From Roseimaritima sp. (lineage in GTDB: Bacteria; Planctomycetota; Planctomycetia; Pirellulales; Pirellulaceae): a stretch of DNA of 19,793 nt. The notes under the pieces were generated by a model. The model was given only the letters and a program-made list of their open reading frames with translations. It was not told the origin of the DNA and did not search any database. Shown piece after piece: positions 8,512 through 16,684 of this stretch. The stretch is taken from NCBI GenBank assembly GCA_007124075.1, contig SLFV01000090.1, forward strand, positions 1 through 19,793, read 5' to 3'. The position numbers were made by a program, and so were the translations under genes. Positions within the stretch are counted from its first letter, which is position 1. Each line of letters opens with the position of its first letter.

Positions 8512-8526
8512 CAGCCTTGCAGGCTG
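8512..8526. terminator. Possible hairpin between the convergent icd and VWA genes
   Basis: CAGCCT-TGC-AGGCTG is a perfect 6-bp stem with a 3-base loop, 34 bp after the icd stop and 64 bp from the VWA stop on the other strand. It could end transcription in either direction. No T-run follows on either strand, so it is not a classical intrinsic terminator. Confidence 0.3.
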
Positions 8527-8566
8527 TTGGTAACAACCACGACATCCTGGGTGCGGACTATCGCTG

Positions 8567-8599
8567 CCCGCTCAGCGTGGTAGTCCCGCTCAGCGTGGT
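8567..8599. repeat. 18-bp-period tandem duplication overlapping the VWA gene stop codon
   Basis: CCCGCTCAGCGTGGT occurs at 8567-8581 and 8585-8599, a period of 18 bp. The second copy contains the stop and last codons of the VWA gene. The first copy duplicates this end just past the stop. It has the same period as the duplication at 3960-3994. Confidence 0.85.
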
Positions 8600-10527
8600 T
8601 TTGGGACATGGCGGTATTGCCCAGCGTTGGCTGCCGCCATGGCCTGCATCTTGGCTTCGCCAGCACGACTGTGATACCCTATCGTGTGAATGATGCTAAC
8701 GGGTCGTGTCTGGCCGAAAAGGTTGGTGACTTGGTTCAAGCCGCTAATCGTGTCGATCACATGTTCGGGAAATTCGCCGTCGGACAGCAAGAATATCGCG
8801 TCCGCTTGCAGCGAGAGCGCAAACCGCAGCACCTCCTCGGGATGTTTGCCGCGTTCCAACTGGACCGACGTGACCCAGCGTCGCAGGGCACGCTTGTTCT
8901 CGGGCGTCGCCAGCACGGAGCGTGTTTCGGCTTGATTCTGATCGTTCAATGCCATCCGCTTCAATTCCGAATCGTAAAATACCACGTAAAAACGCTGGTC
9001 CTGATGCAATTCCTCTACGGAACGAAGCAACTCCTTGCGTGCCGATTCGAAGCGTTCACCACGCATCGTCAAGGAGGAATCGATGATATACACAAAATGA
9101 TTGCCCCCTCCCTCAATCCCACAAAAAGTGGTGGTTGCGTTGGTGTCAACCGTCGACTGATTGGAGGCCAATGCCTGTTGCAGGGTATCGTTGAGATTAT
9201 CCAACGCATTATCTGCTAAGACGTCAGGCAGACTGTCAAGGTCCAGGCTCTCCGCAACCGCGATCTCGCCCAACGGATCCACTTCGACCACGTCCTCCGT
9301 CGGTTCTGGAACCATGGTTTCCAGTGAAGTTTCGGGCGATTCTAGCTCCAAACTTTCCATCTGTTCCGACGGACTTTCACTGGGCGAAGCCGACAAGGTG
9401 ACTTGATCCCGCGGGGCCTGAACTGACAACGTGAACAACCCAAGGCAGACAAGCACCAGCAAGTGTGCCGCTAAACTGACGATCCACCCCTCCCGTTTAC
9501 GCTTCGCCTTTTCCGCAGGTCGCGTTTCCGGTACAACGCGCGCTTCGGACGCATGGGGGACGACCCGCGCATCGGAAGCATCGGCTGCCAGCGGCAACGC
9601 AATCGAGGCGACCGGGTCTGTCACATTCGATTTCTGGGGTTCGTCTGTGATCGAATCCTTGACCGTCGCGGGTGCGAAGTCGGTCTTTGCACCGATTTCA
9701 GTTTGCGGCTCCCCAGTGCCCGGGCTGTCAGCAGATCGGTTGGGAAGAGGATCCATGATGGCTGCGGATGAGCTAGCCGGTCTTTCGGGGCCCGTCAGGA
9801 CCTGCTGCAACAGCGGGCTGAGCATCCGCGATGAGCCGTGCGGCTGCCTTGAAATGGCAGCCTCAGCCGCCTCCCGATCATGTAGGCGGTCTGCGGTGTG
9901 TGAGCGTCGTGCGGCAACAGCGGCCTGTAACGTGGACCAATCATTCAGAATGTGCGCGCCGGACTCGCTGCGGCGTGACCGTTGGTCCGATCGCTCGCCG
10001 AGCGTCTGCACTGGACGATCGCGATTCATCGCATCCAGGGAAACTGGCAACGCGAACGAATCTGAACCGAGGCTTGGACCGCTGTGCTGATTCGCATCGA
10101 CCACCGAGTGGCTGACAGCACCTCGCTGATCAGCACCTCGCTGATCAGGGGCCTGTGCCGATGTCGCGACACGAAACGCATTGAGCGCTGTCAAAACCTG
10201 TTGCAGAAGCTGATTTACCCGTTGGCTCTGATCGGCGGGATCGTTGGGTTGATTTTTTCCAGCGGCCTGGGCTAGCTGGTCATTCGCAGCATCGATGGCC
10301 GTTAAGAGCTTCTCCCGGGGGCTGTCCATTTCTGATCCGTCCGCCCCCGTGGCCTCGCCCGGAAGCTGCGTCAGCTTCAGTTCCAATTCAGCCGCCCGCG
10401 CCTCCAGCTTGGCGGCGGCGGCTGCGCAGCGGACCCTGTGCAACTCCAGTTGCAGCGCGCGTTTGCTTGCCGGCGCAGAGATTTCGCCTGCAAGCGGGCT
10501 AGGATCGAGTTGCTGTGCGGGTTCCAT
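8590..10527 (-). CDS. Membrane-anchored von Willebrand factor A (VWA) domain protein
   Basis: Protein of 645 residues from the ATG at 10527. A long low-complexity front half (1-343), rich in Q, A, S and D, begins with a short helical A/E/L segment (about 25-55). It contains the heptad LLQQVLT twice (107-113 and 239-245). A basic stretch (KAKRKRE) leads into one membrane helix (about 348-370). An acidic linker follows, then a C-terminal VWA domain (about 477-642). The MIDAS metal site is DSSLT (D483, S485, T487), a DxSxT form of the usual DxSxS, and LSDGE supplies D583. Topology predicts a cytoplasmic N-terminus and a VWA domain outside the membrane. The frame extends to a GTG at 10539, but AAGGTGA lies 8 nt before the ATG and too close to that GTG, so I chose the ATG. 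The function is unknown. It is divergent from the secretin-like gene. Confidence 0.85.
   Translation of the reverse strand: MEPAQQLDPSPLAGEISAPASKRALQLELHRVRCAAAAAKLEARAAELELKLTQLPGEATGADGSEMDSPREKLLTAIDAANDQLAQAAGKNQPNDPADQSQRVNQLLQQVLTALNAFRVATSAQAPDQRGADQRGAVSHSVVDANQHSGPSLGSDSFALPVSLDAMNRDRPVQTLGERSDQRSRRSESGAHILNDWSTLQAAVAARRSHTADRLHDREAAEAAISRQPHGSSRMLSPLLQQVLTGPERPASSSAAIMDPLPNRSADSPGTGEPQTEIGAKTDFAPATVKDSITDEPQKSNVTDPVASIALPLAADASDARVVPHASEARVVPETRPAEKAKRKREGWIVSLAAHLLVLVCLGLFTLSVQAPRDQVTLSASPSESPSEQMESLELESPETSLETMVPEPTEDVVEVDPLGEIAVAESLDLDSLPDVLADNALDNLNDTLQQALASNQSTVDTNATTTFCGIEGGGNHFVYIIDSSLTMRGERFESARKELLRSVEELHQDQRFYVVFYDSELKRMALNDQNQAETRSVLATPENKRALRRWVTSVQLERGKHPEEVLRFALSLQADAIFLLSDGEFPEHVIDTISGLNQVTNLFGQTRPVSIIHTIGYHSRAGEAKMQAMAAANAGQYRHVPKPR
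10116..10145. repeat. 15-bp tandem duplication inside the VWA gene
   Basis: CAGCACCTCGCTGAT occurs twice head to tail (10116-10130 and 10131-10145) without mismatch. It encodes the in-frame repeat DQRGA-DQRGA in the low-complexity front half. Exact identity at the DNA level points to a recent slippage event. Confidence 0.92.
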
Positions 10528-10547
10528 GGGAACGCTCACCTTCCTCG

Positions 10548-10560
10548 AAACGGGACGTTT
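10548..10560. promoter_or_regulatory. Inverted repeat AAACG-GGA-CGTTT in the VWA gene leader
   Basis: AAACGGGACGTTT has the same arms as the operator at 6524-6535 but a 3-base centre instead of 2. It sits 20-33 bp upstream of the VWA ATG, next to its ribosome site. It may be a related regulator site, or may reflect the high frequency of AAACG in this genome. Confidence 0.3.
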
Positions 10561-10595
10561 GAACTGCTGGACTTTTGTGATTGCTTGAATCGCTA

Positions 10596-10625
10596 TTGGT
10601 TTTTACCACCAACAAACCTTATAGT
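10596..10625 (+). promoter_or_regulatory. Candidate sigma70-like promoter of the secretin-like gene
   Basis: TTGGTT (10596-10601) and TATAGT (10620-10625, five of six matches to TATAAT) are separated by 18 bp. Initiation near 10632 would give a leader of about 74 nt before the ATG at 10706 and would fall in or beside the CATGATCATG palindrome (10627-10636). The -35 half is weak. Confidence 0.35.
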
Positions 10626-10705
10626 CCATGATCATGCCGCAGAGAACCTCCCACAATCGGGGGGACATTGCGGTTTTTCGGATCCACTGGCTGGAGTTTT
10701 TGCAA

Positions 10706-12010
10706 ATGGATTTGCGACGTTCGGCGCTTCGTTCGGCGATCCTTGCGGCGGTAATCTCAGGCTTCCACGTTGGGATTACTCCCGGGCACGGTCAAGGCCT
10801 TGGGCTGCCACCGGGTGAGTCCGAAGCTGCGCAGGCTTCCGAAGCGTCTGCCCCACCGACTCCTTCAACGCCACCCAGCTTACAAGCGGTACCGCGAACC
10901 GGCGGCGGCGAAACACATGGTTCTTCCAGCCAGCCCGGCGCGCCGCGGCCTGCAGCAGGAAGTGGTGGCACTGCTGTTCCGGCGGCTGTTTCCTCCTCGG
11001 ACGGCCAACTACCTCGGGAATCAGGCCAGGAGTTCCGGAAGTTCGACTTGCGACCCTACACGGGTTACCTAACCAAGCATGATCGTCCTGAACAAGCGAT
11101 TGTGGACTGGATCCTCCGGGAGACAGGGACAGACGTTTGGTTTTCCGAACCTTTCGGATTCTTGAACGCCAATCGGGATCATCTATCGGTTTATCACACC
11201 CCGCAAATGCAGTCTGTGGTTGCAGAGGTGGTCGATCGCTTCGTCGCGGGAACAACCGACCCGCAGGTATTGGGGTTACGCGTGATGACCATCGGCAACC
11301 CCAATTGGCGGTCACGTCTGCATGGTTTCATGCAACACGTTAGCGTTCAATCACCCGGGGTCCAGGCGTGGCTGTTAACAAAAGAAAATGCTGCGATGGT
11401 GGTTTCGCAACTGCGACTGCGAAACGACACTCGCGAGATTCAAGTCTTGGACATCGTAACCCACAACGGACAGTCAGAGAAACTGGCCAGCACCCGTGGG
11501 CGTAACTACGTCCGCAACATTCGACCGTCCAGGAACCCCCAAGCCTGGCCGCCCTACGAACCAGAGATAGGGGAGGTTCAGGAGGGGTACAAGTTGGAAA
11601 TCAGCCCTTTGCTGAGTTCCGACGGTCGAGCCTTGGACTGCGTGATTCAGGCTAATATTGAACAGGTCGACAAGCTGGTTCCGGTGGATTTGGATTTGCC
11701 GCTTCCCAGTGGGCAAACGCATCGCGCCCGGATCGAGGTACCGCAAGTGGTGAGCTGGCGTTTGCACGAACGGTTTCGCTGGCCCAGCGATATGGTGCTG
11801 TTGCTTTCCTGCGGTGTGATTGCTAGTCCCGATCGTGGACCGTCCGCATTACCAATCCTGAACATTGAAACGTTAACAGGGCAGACCGCCGGAAGGGCCG
11901 ATGCGTTACTGTTCATCGAGTTTCGCGGGCGAGCGACCGATAATCTGATCAAAGTTCCTCAGGTTGCTGACTTGCCGCGTTCGACCGTACCCGCCCGCCG
12001 TCGATACTAA
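10706..12010 (+). CDS. Secreted protein with secretin-like (N0-like plus C-terminal beta) segments
   Basis: Protein of 434 residues starting at an ATG preceded by GGAG at 10693-10696, a well-placed ribosome site. The frame is open from 10628, but the added residues precede the signal and lack such a site. Residues 1-30 are a signal peptide (MDLRRSALRSAILAAVISG, then GHGQG). A Pro/Ala/Ser/Gly linker covers about 35-110. About 125-180 (WFSEPFGF, then DHLSVYHTPQMQSVVAEVVDRF) looks like the short alpha/beta N0 module of secretins. About 294-321 (GYKLEISPLLSSDGRALDCVI) resembles the beta-strand pattern of secretin C-terminal domains. It lacks the length of a full pore-forming secretin, so it may be a related periplasmic protein. 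It is divergent from the VWA gene and may share regulation with it. No close named family is recognised. Confidence 0.8.
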   Translation: MDLRRSALRSAILAAVISGFHVGITPGHGQGLGLPPGESEAAQASEASAPPTPSTPPSLQAVPRTGGGETHGSSSQPGAPRPAAGSGGTAVPAAVSSSDGQLPRESGQEFRKFDLRPYTGYLTKHDRPEQAIVDWILRETGTDVWFSEPFGFLNANRDHLSVYHTPQMQSVVAEVVDRFVAGTTDPQVLGLRVMTIGNPNWRSRLHGFMQHVSVQSPGVQAWLLTKENAAMVVSQLRLRNDTREIQVLDIVTHNGQSEKLASTRGRNYVRNIRPSRNPQAWPPYEPEIGEVQEGYKLEISPLLSSDGRALDCVIQANIEQVDKLVPVDLDLPLPSGQTHRARIEVPQVVSWRLHERFRWPSDMVLLLSCGVIASPDRGPSALPILNIETLTGQTAGRADALLFIEFRGRATDNLIKVPQVADLPRSTVPARRRY

Positions 12011-12035
12011 AAACCATGCCCTCGCAGGCCAGGGA

Positions 12036-13550
12036 TTACGTGCCGCAAAACGTGCGATACCCTTGGTCTCCGTCGGGCGGAGCGTCACAGTAGGCTTTCG
12101 TGTTGACGGGTGTTTCGAAAGGACGATTTAGTACCGCCAGCAATCCCAGCAGCGGCTGCAGATCGCCGTGCAGCGTGGCGGCCGACAAGGCTTGTTCCAC
12201 CAGGTGGTTTCGCGGAATCACGGCCGGATTCACCTCCCGCATCCGTTGTTGGGCCTCGGCAATCGCCTTTGGCGCTTCGCCCACTACCCCCCGCCAGCGA
12301 GCATGCCAGGCCTGAAACGACGCGTCTTGGTAGACCGCGTCGGTCAAACCGTGGGGCTCGGATAAATCGCGAAAGGTATTCGTGTAATCCGCGTCATTGG
12401 CTTGCATCCACTGCAAAAGGTCGTCGATCAATGCCTGCGATGGTTCGTCAGCCACATCGAGGACTGGCAGCCCTAGCTTCGCCTGCATCCCAGCCTTCCA
12501 GGCCTGCTGTACCTGTGCGGGAAACGTCTCCAAGACCTCGCCCGCCTGTTTGACCGCTTCATCGGCCCCGTCAGCAATCAGCGGCAATAACGTTTCGGCA
12601 AAACGCATCAGATTCCACTGCATGATCGCCGGTTGGTTGCCAAAGGCGTACCTGCCACCATGATCGATCGAACTAAAGACCGTGGCCGGGTCGTAAGCAT
12701 TCATAAACGCACATGGCCCGTAATCAATGGTCTCGCCCGCGATCGAAACGTTATCCGTGTTTAGCACGCCGTGTAGAAATCCGACATGCATCCAGGCCGC
12801 TACCAAGGCAGTTTGTTGTTGCAGGACGGCTTGCAGCAGCCGTAAAAAGCGATCATCGCCCGCGGGGATTGATGGAAAATGACGCTGGATGGTGTATTCG
12901 GCTAACTGAGTCAAAGCGTCCACGTCCCGCCGGACCGCGTATTCAAACGTTCCGACCCGGATGTGGCTGCTGGCGACTCGGACCAGGATCGCACCCGGCA
13001 AAATCGTCTCACGATAAACCGGTTCCCCCGTGGCCACCACCGCAAGGCTCCGTGTCGTTGGGATGCCAAGGGCTTCCATCGCCTCGCTGATGATATACTC
13101 CCGCAACATCGGCCCCAAGGCGGCGCGTCCGTCCCCACGTCGGGAGAAAGCCGTCGGGCCCGAACCTTTCAACTGAACATCCCAGACCTGCTGCATGGGG
13201 CCTACCTGTTCACCCAGCAGCACTGCCCGTCCATCACCCAGCATCGTGAAGTGACCATACTGATGCCCTGCGTACGCCTGTGCGATGGGAGAGGCTCCCG
13301 GAGGAAGGTCATTTCCAGAAAACCAAGCTGCAAGCTGCGAAGATTCAATCCCATGGAAATCCATACCCAATTCATCGGCCAAACGGTCGTTGACCAGGAC
13401 CACTTCTGGTTGCTTCACCGGTTCCGGGCCAACCTGCTGAAACATGCAAGCTGGCAGGCGTGCGTAGGAATGCTGGAGGTTCCACCCCGCAAATTCAACG
13501 CGGTCGGGAGCGTTGGCCGATTCAGTTGGCGAGCGATCTGCTGAAGACAT
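12036..13550 (-). CDS. selO: SelO (YdiU/UPF0061) protein adenylyltransferase
   Basis: Pseudokinase-fold enzyme that transfers AMP from ATP to serine, threonine or tyrosine of target proteins, linked in known members to redox stress. It has 504 residues, slightly more than E. coli YdiU (478). It shows the glycine loop LGDGRAVLLGEQ (104-115), the lysine of QLKGSGPTAFSRRGDGRA (K128), HGVLNTDN (260-267) with the catalytic-loop aspartate D266, and DYGP (276-279) in place of DFG. It ends in TFCGT, so a single cysteine lies near the C-terminus; animal SelO has selenocysteine there. The frame extends to 13724, but the ATG at 13550 has CAAGG 6 nt upstream and the family homology begins soon after (FAGWNLQHSYARLP). 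Its stop is 25 bp from the convergent secretin-like gene. Confidence 0.96.
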   Translation of the reverse strand: MSSADRSPTESANAPDRVEFAGWNLQHSYARLPACMFQQVGPEPVKQPEVVLVNDRLADELGMDFHGIESSQLAAWFSGNDLPPGASPIAQAYAGHQYGHFTMLGDGRAVLLGEQVGPMQQVWDVQLKGSGPTAFSRRGDGRAALGPMLREYIISEAMEALGIPTTRSLAVVATGEPVYRETILPGAILVRVASSHIRVGTFEYAVRRDVDALTQLAEYTIQRHFPSIPAGDDRFLRLLQAVLQQQTALVAAWMHVGFLHGVLNTDNVSIAGETIDYGPCAFMNAYDPATVFSSIDHGGRYAFGNQPAIMQWNLMRFAETLLPLIADGADEAVKQAGEVLETFPAQVQQAWKAGMQAKLGLPVLDVADEPSQALIDDLLQWMQANDADYTNTFRDLSEPHGLTDAVYQDASFQAWHARWRGVVGEAPKAIAEAQQRMREVNPAVIPRNHLVEQALSAATLHGDLQPLLGLLAVLNRPFETPVNTKAYCDAPPDGDQGYRTFCGT

Positions 13551-13916
13551 GGTGGGCCTTGGTGTATCGTGTTTATGATCGATTGAAAGATTTACCGAAT
13601 CATCGTTTGTGCAAGAACGACCCAGTGCGCCGCTTTCGCTCCCTCGCCTGGCAGAGCCGCAAGGCCCTGCTGCGAAAGATTCCTGTCGCTGCCCTTGGGT
13701 CAAGGATTGACGGTTCGGTGACACTGCGGACCAGTTCCGGCGTGCTGAACCGAGACCGATTCCAGAACACTATAACGATATCAGCTACTTATTACGAATC
13801 GCCCTGCAGGGATCCCTGAAGATGACGCTGGCCTCGCTGATGTCCTGTTTTCTCCCGGCGTTCGCTGTCCCGCAGGTCGCCGCGGGCCTTCCAGACTAAA
13901 TCCTGCCGCGCGGGGT
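13551..13916. other. Intergenic gap between SelO start and phosphate-transporter stop
   Basis: I see no gene in these 366 bp. The SelO frame continues open to 13724 but without family features. The stretch contains the palindrome CCCTGCAGGG (13802-13811) followed by GGATCC, and the GC-rich CCGCGCGG (13904-13911) just past the transporter stop. Neither is followed by a T-run on the minus strand, so no terminator is claimed. Confidence 0.4.
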
Positions 13917-15632
13917 CTACTGCGCCGTTTCCCTCTGGGTATCCTTCCGGGGCGGACCTTCGCTGCACGCGTCGACGATATTCCGCACATGCCCGCGGAC
14001 TCGAGCGTATGCGTTTAGCGATGCGAGAAACGCAACATTGACCATCGGAGCGATTTTCCCTTCAGAGAGGTCTTCTAGGTGTTGTTGACGAATCTGCTTG
14101 ATCCGGTCTCGCAGTTGTCGGTTGATCGTATGTGATTCGATCAGTTGATTGCGGTCTCGATTCAAACGCACGGTATTAATCCGCGACAGATATTCGCGTG
14201 ATCGTTGATTCAACTCGTTTAAATCCCTCTTCTGTTCCGCCGTAAACGCAAATCCGTCACGCCGCAGCTTACGGTCAAACTTTTCAAGATCAGCAACGTA
14301 ATCGCTAACAGATTCATATTCGTCCGCCATCCGAATCGTTCGCCGCGCCTCGTCCGCAACCTGCCGCGAGATGTTGCCGGCCAGTAGACCTGTCACGAAT
14401 CGGGTGACATCGTCCTGCATTGCATCCAGTTCCTGCTCGCGATTACGAATCCGCTGCGAAAGCTGTTTGTCAAGCGTTTCCTGGTTCAGCGCTTGATCAA
14501 ACCAAACCAACATCTCCGAACAACCTTCTGCCATTCGAGTGATTGCTAACCGTGATTGTTCAATTGCAAGCTGTGGGGAGTCGAGCAGACGAATGTCCAG
14601 GGCGCTGAAATCCTGCTTTTCGTCTCCCGCTCGTTCCGGTACCAACCAATGCAGTAGTCTTACGAAAACGCCCAGAAAAGGTAAAAACACCGCGGTATTA
14701 GCGATATTAAAAACGGAATGGGTTGCCGCGATCCCCGCCGTGACCTTGGGATAAAATTCGTTTCCGTCAACGATTACCTTTTCCGCGATGTCCCCCCCCA
14801 ACCCCCACTGAATCGCGGTGATGTACCACTGAAAAATCGCGGTGATCCAAAGCACTCCCGCGACATTAAAGATGGCGTGGAAATACGCCGCTCGCCTGGC
14901 CGCCGTGGTCGCTCCCAACGAGGCCAACAGCGCGGTAATTGTGGTTCCGATGTTTTCACCCAGCACCAAGGCAGCGGCGGTTTCGAAGCTGATAACTCCT
15001 TGCGATGCCAAGGAAATTGTGATGCCAAGGGTTGCCGACGAGGACTGGACCAGCGTGGTCATAATGCATCCGACCAAAGCACATTTCAGGACGCCGACGT
15101 AGGTGTCCGCGGAAAAGGCTTGGAACCAAGCGTCAAATTTCGGCATCTGCTTAATAACGGCACAGGCATCCTTCATGGTTTCCAGTCCAAAGAAAACCAT
15201 CCCCATGCCCATCAGTGCCAGGGCGACGTAACGCACACGGTCATTGCGCGAAAATAGATACAGCAGCGCAGCCGCCCCGAAGATCGGCAGGCCGAAGCGT
15301 CCAATGTTCAGAACCAAGATCCAACCGGTGATCGTCGTACCGATGTTGGCCCCCATGATCACACCGATCGCCTGTGACAGCAGCATCACACCACTGTTGA
15401 CAAACCCGACCACCATCACGGTGGTGATCGAACTGGACTGGACCAGACAGGTGACCAACGCCCCAACGCAGGCGGCGAAATATCGATTATTAGTGACGGC
15501 CGCGATCATTCGTCGCAATCGACTGCCAGCGACTGCCTGCATCCCCTCGGACATGTTTTTCATGCCCAGCAAAAAGATACCCAGACCGCCAACGAGTCCG
15601 AGAATTAATTCGAAAAGAGTCGCAAAATTCAA
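13917..15632 (-). CDS. Na/phosphate cotransporter family protein with PhoU-like C-terminal domain
   Basis: Inner-membrane sodium-coupled phosphate transporter of 571 residues (NptA/YjbB type). The two inverted membrane repeats each carry the family signature: TCLVQSSSITTVM (QSSS at 65-68) with GANIGTT, and TTLVQSSSATLGI (QSSS at 196-199) with GENIGTT. The membrane part ends about residue 331. Residues about 355-558 are all-helical and charged, as in PhoU domains fused to these carriers. Phosphate import or export are both known in the family. The start is a TTG at 15632: the frame has a stop (TAG) four codons further upstream, and the next methionine (24) would cut into the first helix. The ATG at 15640 is out of frame. 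It stands alone, and no Pho genes are nearby. Confidence 0.95.
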   Translation of the reverse strand: MNFATLFELILGLVGGLGIFLLGMKNMSEGMQAVAGSRLRRMIAAVTNNRYFAACVGALVTCLVQSSSITTVMVVGFVNSGVMLLSQAIGVIMGANIGTTITGWILVLNIGRFGLPIFGAAALLYLFSRNDRVRYVALALMGMGMVFFGLETMKDACAVIKQMPKFDAWFQAFSADTYVGVLKCALVGCIMTTLVQSSSATLGITISLASQGVISFETAAALVLGENIGTTITALLASLGATTAARRAAYFHAIFNVAGVLWITAIFQWYITAIQWGLGGDIAEKVIVDGNEFYPKVTAGIAATHSVFNIANTAVFLPFLGVFVRLLHWLVPERAGDEKQDFSALDIRLLDSPQLAIEQSRLAITRMAEGCSEMLVWFDQALNQETLDKQLSQRIRNREQELDAMQDDVTRFVTGLLAGNISRQVADEARRTIRMADEYESVSDYVADLEKFDRKLRRDGFAFTAEQKRDLNELNQRSREYLSRINTVRLNRDRNQLIESHTINRQLRDRIKQIRQQHLEDLSEGKIAPMVNVAFLASLNAYARVRGHVRNIVDACSEGPPRKDTQRETAQ

Positions 15633-16186
15633 GGGGTCATTCCGCTAACGCGAGAAGACTTCATCCTGTTGCTTCCGCTAAAGGTCGGCCAAAAAACAAG
15701 TGTCCGCTACCGTTTCCGCGGAACTTGATCTGCGGGTGATTAGGCGAGCGGAAGATGAAAATACGCCGCCCACGTCCTTCTGCTTGTGCTGACGCGAATT
15801 TTACGAGCCACACGTCCTGTCGCAACCACCACGCCGTAGAGACGTTCTTTCCACACGATCGCTCAAATCGCTGAGAATCACGTGTTTCGCAGCCTGTTGA
15901 TCGGTGAATATCGAAAATCCACGGTGCATTTTCATCAAAACTTAACAATGAAGGGTGCATGAATGACCAGACGCGGACACCTCCTGCCCAAAACGGGGTA
16001 AGCGTTACAACCGGTCGCAAGGCATCGTTTCCCGGCAACAATTTCCGATCATGCAGATTGCACTTGGGAACGCTCGCGACTAGCGTAAAAATCGTTATCA
16101 GTGATTTGACAACGCCCTGTTTATGGTTTTCGTTGTTCAGTTGCTGGCTATCGTTTCCGAGTGACCTTTGACCGAGAACCACAATC
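15633..16186. other. 554-bp region without a recognisable gene
   Basis: This is the divergent gap between the phosphate transporter and the small secreted protein. A minus-strand frame (15661-16245) and a plus-strand frame (15959-16171) are open, but neither has a signal, domain, ribosome site or codon pattern that convinces. Visible elements are the palindrome TTCCGCGGAA (15714-15723), a repeated GGTGCAT (15923-15929 and 15954-15960), a 5-bp stem ACGCT/AGCGT (16070-16086), and TTGACA at 16106-16111 without a good -10 at 17 bp. Confidence 0.4.
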
Positions 16187-16627
16187 ATGAGAGCCTTTAT
16201 TTTGTTAGGCTGCTTCGCCATGGGCCTTGTTTTAACCGGCGACACTTCCGCATACGCACAGCATCCCGCATTCGCTCAAGGTGGGTTGGGATTCTTCAAT
16301 CCCTACACCTTTCCGCCCAGTTCCTCCGTGCGGACCCCTCCCTATTTTTCCGTTCATCCGCCGGTCTACTACTCTTCCAGGCACGCCCGGCCGTATGGAA
16401 TGAGTCCGTTTGCGGCACCACCGTTGGTCAGCGCTGCCCCTAACTATCGGGGTCGTCAGGCGTCGCAGTTTGAAGCTCATCCGATCGCCACCCCACACTG
16501 CAGTGCTTGCGCAACCTCTGCCAACGGAGCGTCAGGCCACTTGGTCCGCCAGGATGTCCCGTTTGAATTTGGCCAGGTCCAGGTCAACCCCTTTGCGGAA
16601 TCCGAGCAACTGGCTAGGAAGCCGTAA
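16187..16627 (+). CDS. Small secreted planctomycete protein with HPPVYYS motif and CxxC
   Basis: Protein of 146 residues. Residues 1-24 form a signal peptide with an AYA-Q cleavage pattern. The mature part is rich in proline, aromatic residues and serine. Residues 51-76 carry PPYFSVHPPVYYS followed by RPYGMSPFA. PHCSAC (103-108) gives a CxxC pair that could bind metal or form a disulfide. The tail has a conserved-looking VQVNPF segment. I recall similar PPYF-x2-HPPVYYS proteins from planctomycetes, but none with a known role, so the family assignment is from memory and not searched. The ribosome site is weak (GAGAA about 10 nt upstream). It ends 58 bp from the convergent methyltransferase gene. 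Likely periplasmic or surface-located. Confidence 0.8.
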   Translation: MRAFILLGCFAMGLVLTGDTSAYAQHPAFAQGGLGFFNPYTFPPSSSVRTPPYFSVHPPVYYSSRHARPYGMSPFAAPPLVSAAPNYRGRQASQFEAHPIATPHCSACATSANGASGHLVRQDVPFEFGQVQVNPFAESEQLARKP

Positions 16628-16684
16628 ACGAGGCGGAAGGCGTCGCGCAGACCACAACTGTGAGTGAGGGGCGATCCCAACGTC

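Noticed and set aside
13551..13724. Longer SelO N-terminus
   Set aside because: The ATG at 13550 has a suitable CAAGG site and the SelO homology starts soon after it.
15661..16245. Minus-strand 194-residue open frame in the gap before the small secreted protein
   Set aside because: Its start overlaps the signal peptide of the opposite-strand secreted gene; no signal, domain or ribosome site. Kept only as an open question in the gap description.
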